Source: Pseudomonas sp. S04 (GTDB taxonomy: Bacteria > Pseudomonadota > Gammaproteobacteria > Pseudomonadales > Pseudomonadaceae). Taken from it: a DNA stretch of 64,000 nt. Under the pieces are notes generated by a model that was not told the DNA's origin, did no database searches, and saw nothing but the letters and a program-made list of their open reading frames with translations. The position numbers and the translations under genes are program-made. This document shows positions 8,964-18,114 of the stretch, in pieces. Each line of letters starts with the position of its first letter. Position 1 is the first letter of the stretch. Location: the NCBI RefSeq assembly GCF_009834545.1, contig NZ_CP019427.1, positions 1,775,001-1,839,000 of the forward strand, written 5' to 3'.

Positions 8964-9770
8964 ATGCCGCAGCAGATTTTTTTCGCCCATGCCAATGGCT
9001 TTCCTTCAGGCACCTACGGCAAGTTGTTTGCCGCACTTGCGCCGGAGTATCAAGTCGCGCATCTGCAGCAGCACGCCCATGACCCACGGTTTCCGGCGGA
9101 CGACAACTGGTTCAACCTGGTGGACGAGTTGATCCATCACCTGGAGCAGCAACCAGGCCCGGTGTGGGGGGTGGGGCATTCCTTCGGCGGCGTCCTGCAC
9201 CTGCACGCCGCATTGCGTTGCCCGCAGTTGTACCGCGGGGTGGTGATGCTTGATTCGCCCGTGCTGACCCGTACCGATCAGTGGGTGATCCGCGCGGCCA
9301 AGCGTTTTGGTTTAATCGACCGCCTGACCCCCGCCGGCCGCACCCTGGGGCGCCGGGAAGAGTTTGCCGACCTCGAGGCAGCCCGGCATTACTTTGCCGG
9401 CAAGAGCCTGTTCCGCGGTTTCGACCCGGAGTGTTTCGACGCCTACCTGCAACATGGTTTGCACAAGGTCGGCGATCGTTTGCGGTTGCGTTTTGACCCG
9501 GCCACCGAGATCAGTATCTACCGGGGGGTGCCGCACACCAGTCCTGGTCGTACGCGTCAGTTGCAGGTGCCGCTGGCGGTGGTGCGTGGGCGGCAGAGCC
9601 GGGTGGTCATGCGTCATCACGCCAGCGCGGTGGCCCGCATGCCTCAGGGCGAGTCCCTGACTGTGCCCGGCGGCCACATGTTCCCCCTCGAACGGCCACA
9701 AGACACCGCCGGATTGCTCAAGGAGCTGTTCCAGCGCTGGGCCGGTCGCAGCGACCGGGAATGCGCGTGA
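8964..9770 (+). CDS. Alpha/beta hydrolase
   Basis: Protein of 268 residues with the nucleophile elbow GHSFGG (Ser73), an early HANGF oxyanion segment and a late GGHMFPLE histidine, the full alpha/beta-hydrolase triad. No signal peptide, so cytosolic. The ATG at 8964 was chosen because the HANGF motif then lies at residues 9-13 as usual; the longer open frame upstream has no ribosome site. Its stop overlaps the start of a second hydrolase, so the two were co-selected; the substrate is unknown (ester, lactone or epoxide). Confidence 0.8.
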   Translation: MPQQIFFAHANGFPSGTYGKLFAALAPEYQVAHLQQHAHDPRFPADDNWFNLVDELIHHLEQQPGPVWGVGHSFGGVLHLHAALRCPQLYRGVVMLDSPVLTRTDQWVIRAAKRFGLIDRLTPAGRTLGRREEFADLEAARHYFAGKSLFRGFDPECFDAYLQHGLHKVGDRLRLRFDPATEISIYRGVPHTSPGRTRQLQVPLAVVRGRQSRVVMRHHASAVARMPQGESLTVPGGHMFPLERPQDTAGLLKELFQRWAGRSDRECA

Positions 9771-10618
9771 GCAGCGTCACGGAGGTGCGCCTGAACCTGC
9801 CGCACATCGAGTTGGCCGCCCACCTGTTCGGGCCTGAAGACGGCCTGCCAGTGATCGCTCTGCATGGCTGGCTCGACAACGCCAACAGCTTCGCCAGGCT
9901 GGCACCCCGGCTCAAGGGCTTGCGCGTGTTGGCCCTGGATATGGCCGGGCATGGTCATTCCGGGCATCGCCCCCTGGGGGCCGGTTATGCCCTGTGGGAT
10001 TACGCCCACGACGTGCTGCACGTTGCCGAACAGATGGGCTGGCACCGATTTGCCCTGCTTGGCCATTCCATGGGGGCGATTGTCTCGGTGGTGCTGGCGG
10101 GTGCCATGCCCGAGCGCGTGACGCACCTGGCGTTGATCGACGGGGTGATTCCCCCCACGGCGGAACATGACAATGCTGCCGAGCGCATGGGCATGGCGTT
10201 GCAGGCGCAACTGGACCTGCAAGGCAAGCGCAAACCGGTCTACAGCAGCATTGACCAGGCTGTGCAAGTGAGGATGAAAGGCCTGGTGGCGGTCAGTCGT
10301 GAAGCGGCTGAATTGCTCGCCGAGCGCGGGCTGATGCCGGTGCCGGGCGGTTACACCTGGCGCACTGACAGTCGCCTGACACTGCCTTCACCCCTGCGCC
10401 TGTCCAGTGAGCAGGCGCTGTCCTTTGCCCGGCGCGTCAGTTGTCCGGCGCACCTGGTGGTCGCGGCCGACGGCATGCTCGGCAAGCATCCCGAGTTGCT
10501 GGAGCGTCTACCCTTTAGCCACGAACAGCTGCCAGGCGGGCATCACTTGCACTTGAATGACGAGGAGGGGGCAACCCTTGTTGCAGACTGTTTCAATCGC
10601 TTTTTCGCCATTCCTTGA
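9767..10618 (+). CDS. Alpha/beta hydrolase
   Basis: Protein of 283 residues with the oxyanion motif LHGWLDNA, nucleophile elbow GHSMG (Ser101) and a C-terminal GGHHLHL histidine. The start is decided by the ribosome site: GGGA at 9757 abuts the ATG at 9761 but lies six bases before GTG 9767, which also overlaps the previous stop as GTGA. The ATG would add two residues. Likely a cytosolic esterase or similar, coupled with the preceding hydrolase; the substrate cannot be read from sequence. Confidence 0.82.
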   Translation: MSSVTEVRLNLPHIELAAHLFGPEDGLPVIALHGWLDNANSFARLAPRLKGLRVLALDMAGHGHSGHRPLGAGYALWDYAHDVLHVAEQMGWHRFALLGHSMGAIVSVVLAGAMPERVTHLALIDGVIPPTAEHDNAAERMGMALQAQLDLQGKRKPVYSSIDQAVQVRMKGLVAVSREAAELLAERGLMPVPGGYTWRTDSRLTLPSPLRLSSEQALSFARRVSCPAHLVVAADGMLGKHPELLERLPFSHEQLPGGHHLHLNDEEGATLVADCFNRFFAIP

Positions 10619-10668
10619 CTTGCAGCGGGCAACTGTCGAGGCTGGGCGGGTTGAAATGGGAGACAACC

Positions 10669-11328
10669 ATGATAGATCTCTACACCGCTGCGACCCCTAA
10701 TGGCCACAAGGTCTCTATCGTGCTCGAGGAACTCGGCATGCCCTACACGGTGCATGCCCTGAGTTTCGACAAGAAGGAACAAAAGGCACCCGCGTTTCTC
10801 AAGATCAATCCCAATGGCCGGATTCCGGCGATTGTCGACCGCGCCAACGGCGATTTTGCCGTGTTCGAATCCGGCGCGATCCTGCTCTACCTCGCTGAAC
10901 TGAGCGGGCAATTGCTGCCCACCGACCCACAAGGGCGTTCGCGGGTAATCCAGTGGTTGATGTTCCAGATGGGCGGCATCGGCCCGATGCAGGGCCAGGC
11001 GAATGTGTTTTTCCGCTACTTTGCGGAAAAGCTGCAGGGCGCCATCGACCGTTACCAGCACGAAACCCGCCGCCTGTACGAGGTGCTCGACAGCCGTCTG
11101 GAAACCGTTGAATACCTCGCCGACACCTACAGCATTGCCGACATTGCGACCTATCCGTGGGTGCGTGGCCATGAGTGGTCCGGGGTCTCGGTTGATGGCT
11201 TGCCGGCCTTGCAGCGCTGGATGGCTGCCATGGCCGAGCGCCCGGCAGTGCAGCGCGGGTTGTTGGTGCCACAACGCATCGACGACGCCAGTGTCATCAA
11301 GGGCGCCCAGGCCATGCTGATCCGATGA
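10669..11328 (+). CDS. Glutathione S-transferase (nu-class, YfcG-like)
   Basis: Protein of 219 residues. The thioredoxin-like half begins [14 protein letters not shown], with Thr9 and Asn11 where YfcG/nu-class enzymes bind glutathione, then [13 protein letters not shown] (cis-Pro) and the ESGAIL motif. The C-terminal helical domain contains [11 protein letters not shown], the N-capping box and hydrophobic staple. These enzymes act mainly as glutathione-dependent disulfide reductases or peroxidases. TGGGAGA before ATG 10669 sets the start. The stop overlaps the next gene (ATGA). Confidence 0.92.
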   Translation: MIDLYTAATPNGHKVSIVLEELGMPYTVHALSFDKKEQKAPAFLKINPNGRIPAIVDRANGDFAVFESGAILLYLAELSGQLLPTDPQGRSRVIQWLMFQMGGIGPMQGQANVFFRYFAEKLQGAIDRYQHETRRLYEVLDSRLETVEYLADTYSIADIATYPWVRGHEWSGVSVDGLPALQRWMAAMAERPAVQRGLLVPQRIDDASVIKGAQAMLIR

Positions 11329-12158
11329 GAGTCTCTTCAAGGTTGAAGCGCATGCGTTTTTTCAGTTTGTTCGTACTTGCCTGTTGCAGTTCGTTGGCGT
11401 CGGCTGCCGACGTGCCGGGCAGCCAGGATTTGCCGCTGGTGCCACGCATGGCCGATGCGCAAATCGTCGATTATCGTCCGCCCGCCGAGCTGGAGCGGAT
11501 CTACCCCATGGGTGCGATCCGCAAGATCAGCGGCCAGTTGCGGTTTGACGGGCAAGTCACTGCACGGGGCCAGATGACCTCGGTGACCTATGAGTTGCCA
11601 CCGGAGCATTCCGCTACTGCCGCCTTCACCGCAGCCCGCGAGGCCTTGCAGAAGCAGGGCGCCGAGTTGTTGTTCTGGTGTCAGGCGCGTGATTGCGGCG
11701 AAAGCAGCCTGTGGGCCAACGAAGTCTTCGGCAACGCCAAGCTCTATGGTGCCGATAACGGCCAGGCCTACCTGCTGCTACGCCTGGCTGCACCCCAGGA
11801 CAACTCATTGGTGGCGCTGTACAGCATCACGCGAGGCAATCGCCGGGCGTACCTGCATGTCGAGCAATTCGACGCCGGTGCCCCCTTGGGCGAGCTGTTG
11901 CCTACCTCTGCCACGTTGTTACGGCAACTCAAGGACACAGGCACCCTGGACCTGCCACGCCTGACCGGGGAACCCCAGGCCCCGTGGGTGACGTTGCTGT
12001 CCCGTGGCCTGAACCTCGATACCACGTTGCGGGTCAGTGTTTCCGGGGTCCAGGCCGATGCCTGGCGTCAGGCGCTGGTGGCACAGGGCGTGCGCAGTGC
12101 GCGGTTGGACCTGGGTGAGGTGAAAGACCCTGGCCTGCATTTCGAACTCTTGCGTTAA
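11325..12158 (+). CDS. DUF4892-type exported protein
   Basis: Protein of 277 residues with a signal peptide (RLKRMRFF n-region, [13 protein letters not shown] core and cleavage before ADV), so periplasmic or outer-membrane associated. The body ([28 protein letters not shown]) matches the DUF4892 family, which in other proteins is joined to an OmpA-like domain; that domain is absent here. Coupled to the upstream transferase by ATGA overlap; an internal ATG at 11352 with AAGG nine bases upstream is an equally good start. Function unknown. A strong 13-bp-stem terminator follows. Confidence 0.75.
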   Translation: MRVSSRLKRMRFFSLFVLACCSSLASAADVPGSQDLPLVPRMADAQIVDYRPPAELERIYPMGAIRKISGQLRFDGQVTARGQMTSVTYELPPEHSATAAFTAAREALQKQGAELLFWCQARDCGESSLWANEVFGNAKLYGADNGQAYLLLRLAAPQDNSLVALYSITRGNRRAYLHVEQFDAGAPLGELLPTSATLLRQLKDTGTLDLPRLTGEPQAPWVTLLSRGLNLDTTLRVSVSGVQADAWRQALVAQGVRSARLDLGEVKDPGLHFELLR

Positions 12159-12163
12159 GCTCT

Positions 12164-12203
12164 GTGCAAGCGAACGTGCCTTGGGCCGTTCGCTTGCACT
12201 TTT
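12164..12203. terminator. Perfect 13-bp-stem terminator
   Basis: Arms GTGCAAGCGAACG (12164-12176) and CGTTCGCTTGCAC (12187-12199) with a 10-base loop, then four T. It ends the 6689-12158 run and isolates the next gene. Confidence 0.75.
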
Positions 12204-12230
12204 GTCGATTAACCCTGTTCGAGATTTTTC

Positions 12231-13283
12231 ATGCTCAATAACGATCGCCTGTTGGTGCAGATCCTGCTCCTGGTGTTATTCGGTGCCAGTTTCTGGGTGA
12301 TGGCGCCGTTCTGGTCGGCGCTGTTCTGGGGCGCGGTGCTGGCGTTCGCCAGTTGGCCGTTGATGCGCCTGCTGACCCGTTGGCTCAACGGTCGCGAATC
12401 CCTGGCCGCCGCCGTGCTGACCCTGGGCTGGATGGTGCTGGTGGCGGCGCCACTGGTATGGCTGGGTTTCAACCTGGCGGACCATGTGCGCGATGCCACG
12501 GTCTTCATCAAGGATGTCCAGGTCGATGGCCTGCCCGAAGCGCCCGTCTGGCTCGGCTCCATTCCCCTGGTCGGGGGACGGTTGGTGGGTATCTGGAACA
12601 GCGTCGACCAGCAGGGCGCGGCACTGATGGTGACGGTCAAACCCTATCTGGGGCAGGTTGGCAACTGGTTGCTGGCACGCAGTGCGCAGATCGGTGGCGG
12701 TATCCTGGAGCTGACACTGAGCATCGTCTTCGTGTTCTTTTTCTACCGCGATGGCCCGCGGCTGGCGGGTTTTGTCCACCGTCTGCTGGAACGCCTGATC
12801 GGCGAGCGGGCCGGTTACTACATCGAGTTGGTGGCCGGCACCGTGCAGCGGGTGGTCAACGGGGTCATTGGCACGGCGGCGGCGCAGGCCGTGCTGGCCC
12901 TGATCGGTTTCCTGATCGCCGGTGTGCCGGGGGCGCTGGTGCTGGGCATCGTCACCTTCCTGCTCAGCCTGATTCCCATGGGCCCACCCCTGGTGTGGAT
13001 TCCGGCTACGGCCTGGCTGGTGTGGAAGGGCGACTACGGGTTTGCAGTGTTCCTCGGTGTCTGGGGGATGTTCATCATCAGTGGCGTCGACAACGTGCTC
13101 AAACCCTACCTGATCAGCCGTGGCGGTAATCTGCCGTTGGTGATCGTCTTGCTCGGGGTCTTTGGCGGTTTGATTGCCTTCGGCTTTATCGGCCTGTTCA
13201 TCGGCCCGACCTTGCTGGCGGTGGCCTATAGTCTGCTGATCGACTGGAGCAACAGCCAGGCACGGGTTGAAGACAAGCGCTGA
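12231..13283 (+). CDS. AI-2E family transporter (TqsA/PerM-type permease)
   Basis: Inner-membrane protein of 350 residues with about eight predicted membrane segments: paired hydrophobic stretches at the N-terminus, a soluble segment near residues 70-140, then clustered helices including the family-typical LIPMGPPLVWIPA and FIISGVDNVLKPYLI motifs. These define the AI-2E exporter family, whose members move autoinducer-2, sodium/protons or other solutes; the name does not prove AI-2 transport. Monocistronic between two inverted repeats. The ribosome site is weak (CGAG ten bases upstream). Confidence 0.9.
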   Translation: MLNNDRLLVQILLLVLFGASFWVMAPFWSALFWGAVLAFASWPLMRLLTRWLNGRESLAAAVLTLGWMVLVAAPLVWLGFNLADHVRDATVFIKDVQVDGLPEAPVWLGSIPLVGGRLVGIWNSVDQQGAALMVTVKPYLGQVGNWLLARSAQIGGGILELTLSIVFVFFFYRDGPRLAGFVHRLLERLIGERAGYYIELVAGTVQRVVNGVIGTAAAQAVLALIGFLIAGVPGALVLGIVTFLLSLIPMGPPLVWIPATAWLVWKGDYGFAVFLGVWGMFIISGVDNVLKPYLISRGGNLPLVIVLLGVFGGLIAFGFIGLFIGPTLLAVAYSLLIDWSNSQARVEDKR

Positions 13284-13295
13284 AAGGGAGGGCGG

Positions 13296-13341
13296 GCTGA
13301 CGCGGGTGGCAACGAGCGCGTCAGCTCTTTGAGGCTTTTTT
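13296..13341 (+). terminator. Inverted repeat, probable terminator
   Basis: Nine-base arms GCTGACGCG/CGCGTCAGC (13296-13325). A T-rich run follows about ten bases later, so termination by this structure is likely but not textbook. Confidence 0.45.
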
Positions 13342-13446
13342 TCAGTCATGGGCACCGTTGATGATGATTTACCGATCATCGGGTCCCGGACGGGCTCGCG
13401 TTCCGCTACAATGCGCGCCGATTTCGACTTGCCTGAGAGCCCACTC

Positions 13447-14148
13447 ATGTCCGCCTGCCAGACTCCTATCATCGTCGCCCTGGATTTCCCTACCCGTGAC
13501 GCCGCACTGAAGCTGGCTGACCAGTTGGACCCCAAGCTGTGCCGGGTCAAGGTCGGTAAAGAGCTGTTCACCAGTTGTGCTGCGGAAATCGTCGGAACCC
13601 TGCGCGACAAGGGTTTTGAAGTATTTCTCGACCTCAAGTTCCACGACATTCCCAACACCACCGCGATGGCCGTCAAGGCGGCAGCGGAGATGGGTGTGTG
13701 GATGGTCAACGTGCACTGCTCCGGTGGCTTGCGCATGATGGCGGCCTGCCGTGAAGTGCTCGACCAGCGCAGTGGTCCCAAGCCGCTGCTGATTGGCGTG
13801 ACGGTGCTGACCAGCATGGAGCGTGAAGACCTGGCCGGGATCGGCCTGGACATCGAGCCGCAGGAGCAGGTCTTGCGTCTGGCGGCACTGGCGCAGAAAG
13901 CCGGGATGGATGGCCTGGTGTGTTCGGCGCTGGAAGCCCAGGCCTTGAAGGCGGCACATCCGTCGCTGCAACTGGTGACCCCGGGGATTCGTCCGGCGGG
14001 CAGTGCGCAGGACGATCAGCGCCGGATCCTTACTCCGCGCCAGGCTCTGGATGCGGGTTCTGACTATCTGGTGATCGGGCGTCCGATCAGTCAGGCGGCT
14101 GATCCAGCCAAGGCGTTGGCTGCGGTTGTGGCTGAGTTGGCTTTGTAG
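13447..14148 (+). CDS. pyrF: Orotidine-5'-phosphate decarboxylase
   Basis: Cytosolic enzyme of 233 residues making UMP from OMP, the last step of de novo pyrimidine synthesis. The catalytic Asp-Lys-Asp signature [11 protein letters not shown] places Asp62, Lys64 and Asp67, and the phosphate-binding loop VTPGIRP lies near residue 180. The ATG at 13447 gives exact family length. A TACAAT at 13407-13412 is a reasonable -10 box with no clear -35. Followed by a REP cluster. Confidence 0.97.
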   Translation: MSACQTPIIVALDFPTRDAALKLADQLDPKLCRVKVGKELFTSCAAEIVGTLRDKGFEVFLDLKFHDIPNTTAMAVKAAAEMGVWMVNVHCSGGLRMMAACREVLDQRSGPKPLLIGVTVLTSMEREDLAGIGLDIEPQEQVLRLAALAQKAGMDGLVCSALEAQALKAAHPSLQLVTPGIRPAGSAQDDQRRILTPRQALDAGSDYLVIGRPISQAADPAKALAAVVAELAL

Positions 14149-14168
14149 GGGCGGCGCATTTCTCTTCT

Positions 14169-14190
14169 GTGGGAGCGAGCTTGCTCGCGA
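14169..14190. repeat. REP palindrome, type GAGCGAGCTTGCTCGCGA
   Basis: Short palindromic repeat with the GTGGGAGC head typical of Pseudomonas REP families; a near-identical copy is at 28023. Confidence 0.85.
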
Positions 14191-14237
14191 TAGCGGCCTG
14201 CGCCACACCCTAGATCTCGGCAATACCCCAATCCCCT

Positions 14238-14280
14238 GTAGCAGCTGCCGAGCCCGCGAGGCTGCGTTCGAGGACGCAGT
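14238..14280. repeat. REP-like element, GTAGCAGCTGCCGAGCCCGC family
   Basis: 43-base element with nested complementarity (CTGCGTTCGAGGACGCAG). Copies recur at 28067 and 52489, the last two in gaps next to gene ends. Confidence 0.85.
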
Positions 14281-14354
14281 CCACGCCCCGGCTATCTCAA
14301 GATCAAGAGCTGCAGGCGAGCCAACGCTCGGCCTGTTGAGTGGTGGTGGCTTCT

Positions 14355-14376
14355 GTAGGGGCTGGCTTGCCGGTGA
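14355..14376. repeat. REP palindrome, GGCTGGCTTGCCGGTGA type
   Basis: Third, distinct REP family in the same 260-base gap, beginning GTAGGGGC. The gap between pyrF and the oxidoreductase holds little else. Confidence 0.7.
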
Positions 14377-14407
14377 GGGTGCGACAAGCCAGCAGTGCTG
14401 GCTCGGG

Positions 14408-15412
14408 TTAAACCTTCAACACCAGTTTCCCGAAGTTTTCGCCGCTGAACAATTTCATCAGGGTTTCCGGGAACGTCTCCAGTCCGTCAACGATATCCTC
14501 CTTGCTCTTGAGCTGACCCTTGGCCATCCAGCCGGCCATTTCCTGCCCGGCGGCAGCGAATTGTGCGGCGTAGTCCATCACCACGAATCCTTCCATGCGT
14601 GCCCGGTTGACCAGCAGCGAGAGGTAGTTGGCCGGTCCCTTGATCGCTTCCTTGTTGTTGTACTGGCTGATGGCGCCGCAGATGACCACGCGGGCCTTGA
14701 CGTTCAGGCGGCTCAGTACGGCGTCGAGGATGTCGCCGCCGACGTTGTCGAAGTACACGTCCACGCCTTTCGGGCATTCGCGCTTGAGGCCGGCCACCAC
14801 GTCCTCACTCTTGTAGTCGATGGCCCCGTCGAAACCCAGTTCGTCGATCAGGAACCGGCACTTGTCGGCTCCTCCGGCAATGCCCACCACGCGGCAGCCT
14901 TTGAGTTTGGCAATCTGCCCGGCGATGCTGCCGACCGCTCCGGCGGCGCCAGACAGCACCACGGTTTCACCGGCCTTGGGGGCGCCGACGTCCAGCAGCG
15001 CGAAATAAGCGGTCATGCCGGTCATGCCCAGCGCCGACAGGTAACGTGGCAGTGGCGCCAGTTTCGGATCGACCTTGTAGAAACCGCGCGGCTCACCGAG
15101 GAAGTAGTCCTGCACCCCTAGTGCGCCGTTGACGTAATCACCCACGGCAAACCCCGGGTTGTTGGAGGCAATGACCTGGCCCACGCCCAGGGCGCGCATG
15201 ACTTCGCCAATGCCCACTGGCGCGATGTAGGACTTGCCTTCGTTCATCCAGCCGCGCATGGCCGGGTCCAGCGACAGGTACTCGTTCTTGACCAGGATCT
15301 GGCCCGCCGCCGGTTCGCCCACCGGTACTTGCTGATAGGTAAAGGTTTCGCGGTTTGCCGCCCCCACCGGGCGTTTGGCGAGCAGGAATTGGCGGTTGGT
15401 CTGGGCAGTCAT
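14408..15412 (-). CDS. NADP-dependent medium-chain reductase (CurA / LTB4 dehydrogenase type)
   Basis: Protein of 334 residues, a zinc-free medium-chain dehydrogenase/reductase. The NADP-binding loop SGAAGAVGS is at residues 154-162, preceded by MTGMTAYFALLDVG, and the N-terminal LSLDPAMRGWM and C-terminal NFGKLVLKV are characteristic of the curcumin/alkenal double-bond reductase group. It probably reduces alpha,beta-unsaturated carbonyls with NADPH. Transcribed away from a short-chain dehydrogenase gene across a 232-base gap, so shared control is possible. Confidence 0.92.
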   Translation of the reverse strand: MTAQTNRQFLLAKRPVGAANRETFTYQQVPVGEPAAGQILVKNEYLSLDPAMRGWMNEGKSYIAPVGIGEVMRALGVGQVIASNNPGFAVGDYVNGALGVQDYFLGEPRGFYKVDPKLAPLPRYLSALGMTGMTAYFALLDVGAPKAGETVVLSGAAGAVGSIAGQIAKLKGCRVVGIAGGADKCRFLIDELGFDGAIDYKSEDVVAGLKRECPKGVDVYFDNVGGDILDAVLSRLNVKARVVICGAISQYNNKEAIKGPANYLSLLVNRARMEGFVVMDYAAQFAAAGQEMAGWMAKGQLKSKEDIVDGLETFPETLMKLFSGENFGKLVLKV

Positions 15413-15644
15413 GGCGGGTACTCAAGGGTGAAGGAAGTCTGATTGATAGACCCTCATGGCCGATGTCGCAAGGTTTGCTGATCCAGCGAATACGGCTCGA
15501 TCCAACGCAGTGATAGTTCGGTGGGCCTATTCATCACTGCTACTCATGAGCGATCAACCGGCCTTCTGATAGTGCTGACGTGCGACAGGGCCGGGTGGCT
15601 AGACTGGCAAAACGCGTTCACTCCCATCATTCGAGGACACAACA

Positions 15645-16406
15645 ATGAGCATGACGTTTTCTGGCCGGGTAGCGTTGGTGACCGGTGCGGCCGCCGGTAT
15701 CGGCCGTGCGACTGCCCAGGCATTTGCCGCCGCAGGCTTGCAAGTGGTGGTGGCGGATCTCGATGTGGCGGGGGGAGAGGGCACGGTCGAACTGATTCGT
15801 GCGGCCGGTGGCGAGGCGGTGTTTGTGCGTTGCAACGTGACCCAGGAAAGCGACGTGCAAAACCTGATGGCGCAAGCCGTGAGTACCTATGGCCGAATTG
15901 ATTACGCCTTCAACAACGCCGGGATCGAGATCGAAAAGGGCAAGCTGGCCGAGGGCACGCTCGATGAGTTCGACGCGATCATGGGGGTCAATGTCAAAGG
16001 TGTCTGGCTGTGCATGAAACATCAACTGCCTTTGATGCTGGCCCAGGGCGGCGGCGCCATCGTCAATACCGCCTCGGTGGCCGGCCTGGGGGCGGCACCT
16101 AAGATGAGCATCTACGCCGCATCCAAGCACGCGGTGATCGGGCTGACCAAGTCGGCCGCCATCGAATATGCGAAGAAAAAGATCCGGGTCAATGCGGTGT
16201 GTCCTGCGGTGATTGATACCGACATGTTCCGTCGGGCCTACGAGGCCGATCCGAAAAAGGCCGACTTCGCTGCCGCCATGCACCCGGTGGGACGCATAGG
16301 TAAGGTGGAGGAAATTGCCAGTGCGGTGCTGTACCTGTGCAGCGATGGCGCGGCGTTTACCACAGGCCATTCATTGGCCGTGGATGGTGGGGTGACGGCT
16401 TTTTGA
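15645..16406 (+). CDS. Short-chain dehydrogenase/reductase
   Basis: Protein of 253 residues with classical SDR motifs: cofactor loop TGAAAGIG (residues 13-20), Asp38 after the second strand suggesting NAD preference, NNAG at 90-93, and the catalytic triad Ser144, Tyr157 and Lys161 (YAASK). GAGGACA precedes the ATG. A TAGACT at 15600-15605 may be its -10 box. Substrate unknown; divergent from an alkenal-type reductase, which suggests a common detoxification or secondary-metabolite role (inference). Confidence 0.92.
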   Translation: MSMTFSGRVALVTGAAAGIGRATAQAFAAAGLQVVVADLDVAGGEGTVELIRAAGGEAVFVRCNVTQESDVQNLMAQAVSTYGRIDYAFNNAGIEIEKGKLAEGTLDEFDAIMGVNVKGVWLCMKHQLPLMLAQGGGAIVNTASVAGLGAAPKMSIYAASKHAVIGLTKSAAIEYAKKKIRVNAVCPAVIDTDMFRRAYEADPKKADFAAAMHPVGRIGKVEEIASAVLYLCSDGAAFTTGHSLAVDGGVTAF

Positions 16407-16462
16407 TGGACTGAGGAAAGCCGAGTTTTCTGCAGTGCAACCACTGGAACTTATGTAAGAGC

Positions 16463-16488
16463 AAGCCCGCATTCCTGTGGGCTTTTTT
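16463..16488 (+). terminator. Intrinsic terminator after the SDR gene
   Basis: Stem AAGCCC/GGGCTT with a 10-base loop running into six T. Confidence 0.75.
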
Positions 16489-16617
16489 GTGTCTTTGGCG
16501 AATGTGTTTCAAGGGGTTAGGGCGAGGGGGTTTTGACCGGGTGCCGCATCAAGCGGACAGGCAGGCTGTGTTTAACTGATCGAGGAAATAATCTAAAACA
16601 TTTGGAGCTGATTTCTC

Positions 16618-17982
16618 ATGGAATTGAGAATCGATCGTCAGGCGCTGGTCCCCGTCGTGCAGCAGGTGGTTGATGCGCTTGCCGGCAGAATTCGCCAGGG
16701 TGCCATCGAGCCTGGCACGCGTTTACCCTCTGTTCGCCAACTGGCCCGGGACAACCTGCTCAGCCAATCCTGCGTGATAGAAGCCTACGAGCGCATGGTG
16801 GCGCAGGGCGTGCTTGCATCGCGTCATGGTTCAAGCTATTTCGTTGTCACGCCGCTGCTCCCGTGCAGCTCTGAAGAAGTGCTCACTGCCGGGGCAAGCC
16901 CGTTGCCCCTGGGATGTGCCGGCATGCCGCAAAGCTGGCGGGAAAGCGATGACCTCGGGTATGCGATCCGGCAGATGTCACGCACCGATATGCAGGGGTT
17001 GTTCAGCTACAGCTCGGTGTATGGCTTGCCGGCCCTGCGCCTGCAGATTCTCAAGCGCCTGAAACAGATTTCGATCGTCGCCGAGCAGTCCCAGGTGCTC
17101 ACCACTGCCGGCGCCACCCATGGGCTGGACCTGATCATCCGCACCCTGCTCAAACCCGGTGATTGTGTGGTGGTGGAAACGCCCGGTCATTCCAACCTGT
17201 TCGAACAATTGCGGTTGTCGGGTGTGCGGATGCTCGAGGTGCCGCGTACCCCGCGTGGGCCGGACATCCAGGTGCTTGAGTCGCTCTTGGCAGTCCATCA
17301 GCCGCGCGCACTGTTCATCAACAGCCAGTTTCACAATCCTACCGGCAGTTGCCTGGTCCTCGCTGTGGCGCAACGCCTGCTGGAGCTGGCCGCTCAATAT
17401 GGGCTGTGCATTGTCGAAGATGACGTCTATGGCGATTTTCACGGGCGCAGTGCGACTCGTCTGGCCGCGCTGGATAACGCTGGCTGTGTGATCTACCTCG
17501 GCAGTTTTTCCAAGACCCTCAGCAGCTCGCTGCGGGTCGGCTATGTCGTGGCCAATCAGGCGCTGGTCAAGCGCCTGGCGCAGGTCAAGCGGATCACCAG
17601 TCTGGGCGTCTCCTGCTTCAGTGAAGCGGTACTCCATACCCTGCTGGCCAACGGGGCATATCGCAAGCTGGTGCAGCGCCAGCGGCTGCGTTTGAAGCGC
17701 GAGCTGAACGCGTCACTGCAGGTGCTGGAGGACGCGGACTGGGAAGTCTTTGGCAGACCTTCGGGGGGGCTGTATATCTGGGCCAGGCCCAGGGCTTGTG
17801 CAGCGAAGCACGTACGCGCCCTCGCGCAGCGACACGGTATTGCCCTGGCTGGCAGCGCTGAATTCAGCCCCAGCGGCGAGGCCGGCGATTGGTTGCGCAT
17901 CAATGTGGCCTATGCCGGCGACTCACAAGCATTGGCGTTCTTTCAGGCCTGCGCATTGGAGGATCGACCTCAAGCGTTCTGA
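16618..17982 (+). CDS. MocR-type regulator (GntR helix-turn-helix plus aminotransferase fold)
   Basis: Protein of 454 residues. Residues about 10-75 are a GntR winged helix (LPSVRQLARDNLLSQSCVIEAYERM). The rest is a fold-type-I aminotransferase with the pyridoxal phosphate Lys299 in SFSKTLSSSLRVG, plus NSQFHNPTG and EDDVYGDF. MocR proteins use bound PLP or an aldimine as a signal and control vitamin B6, amino-acid or transport genes, usually neighbours transcribed divergently. Here the neighbours are a co-directional SDR and a chemoreceptor, so the target is not obvious and might be elsewhere. Confidence 0.92.
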   Translation: MELRIDRQALVPVVQQVVDALAGRIRQGAIEPGTRLPSVRQLARDNLLSQSCVIEAYERMVAQGVLASRHGSSYFVVTPLLPCSSEEVLTAGASPLPLGCAGMPQSWRESDDLGYAIRQMSRTDMQGLFSYSSVYGLPALRLQILKRLKQISIVAEQSQVLTTAGATHGLDLIIRTLLKPGDCVVVETPGHSNLFEQLRLSGVRMLEVPRTPRGPDIQVLESLLAVHQPRALFINSQFHNPTGSCLVLAVAQRLLELAAQYGLCIVEDDVYGDFHGRSATRLAALDNAGCVIYLGSFSKTLSSSLRVGYVVANQALVKRLAQVKRITSLGVSCFSEAVLHTLLANGAYRKLVQRQRLRLKRELNASLQVLEDADWEVFGRPSGGLYIWARPRACAAKHVRALAQRHGIALAGSAEFSPSGEAGDWLRINVAYAGDSQALAFFQACALEDRPQAF

Positions 17983-18114
17983 AAGCGACGCATACATAGC
18001 TTTTTGCCATGATTGCGGCAGCCGAGACTTGTGCTTGAGGGGCCCCGGTTGCGACCCTGCCGGGAGAGAAAATGGCCCCCATTGCCATTGGCCACTGGAA
18101 GAAGGTGACGAGCA

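Noticed and set aside
12276..13853. 525-codon minus-strand frame across the AI-2E permease and pyrF
   Set aside because: It spans two well-defined genes and their intergenic hairpin and has no recognisable domain.
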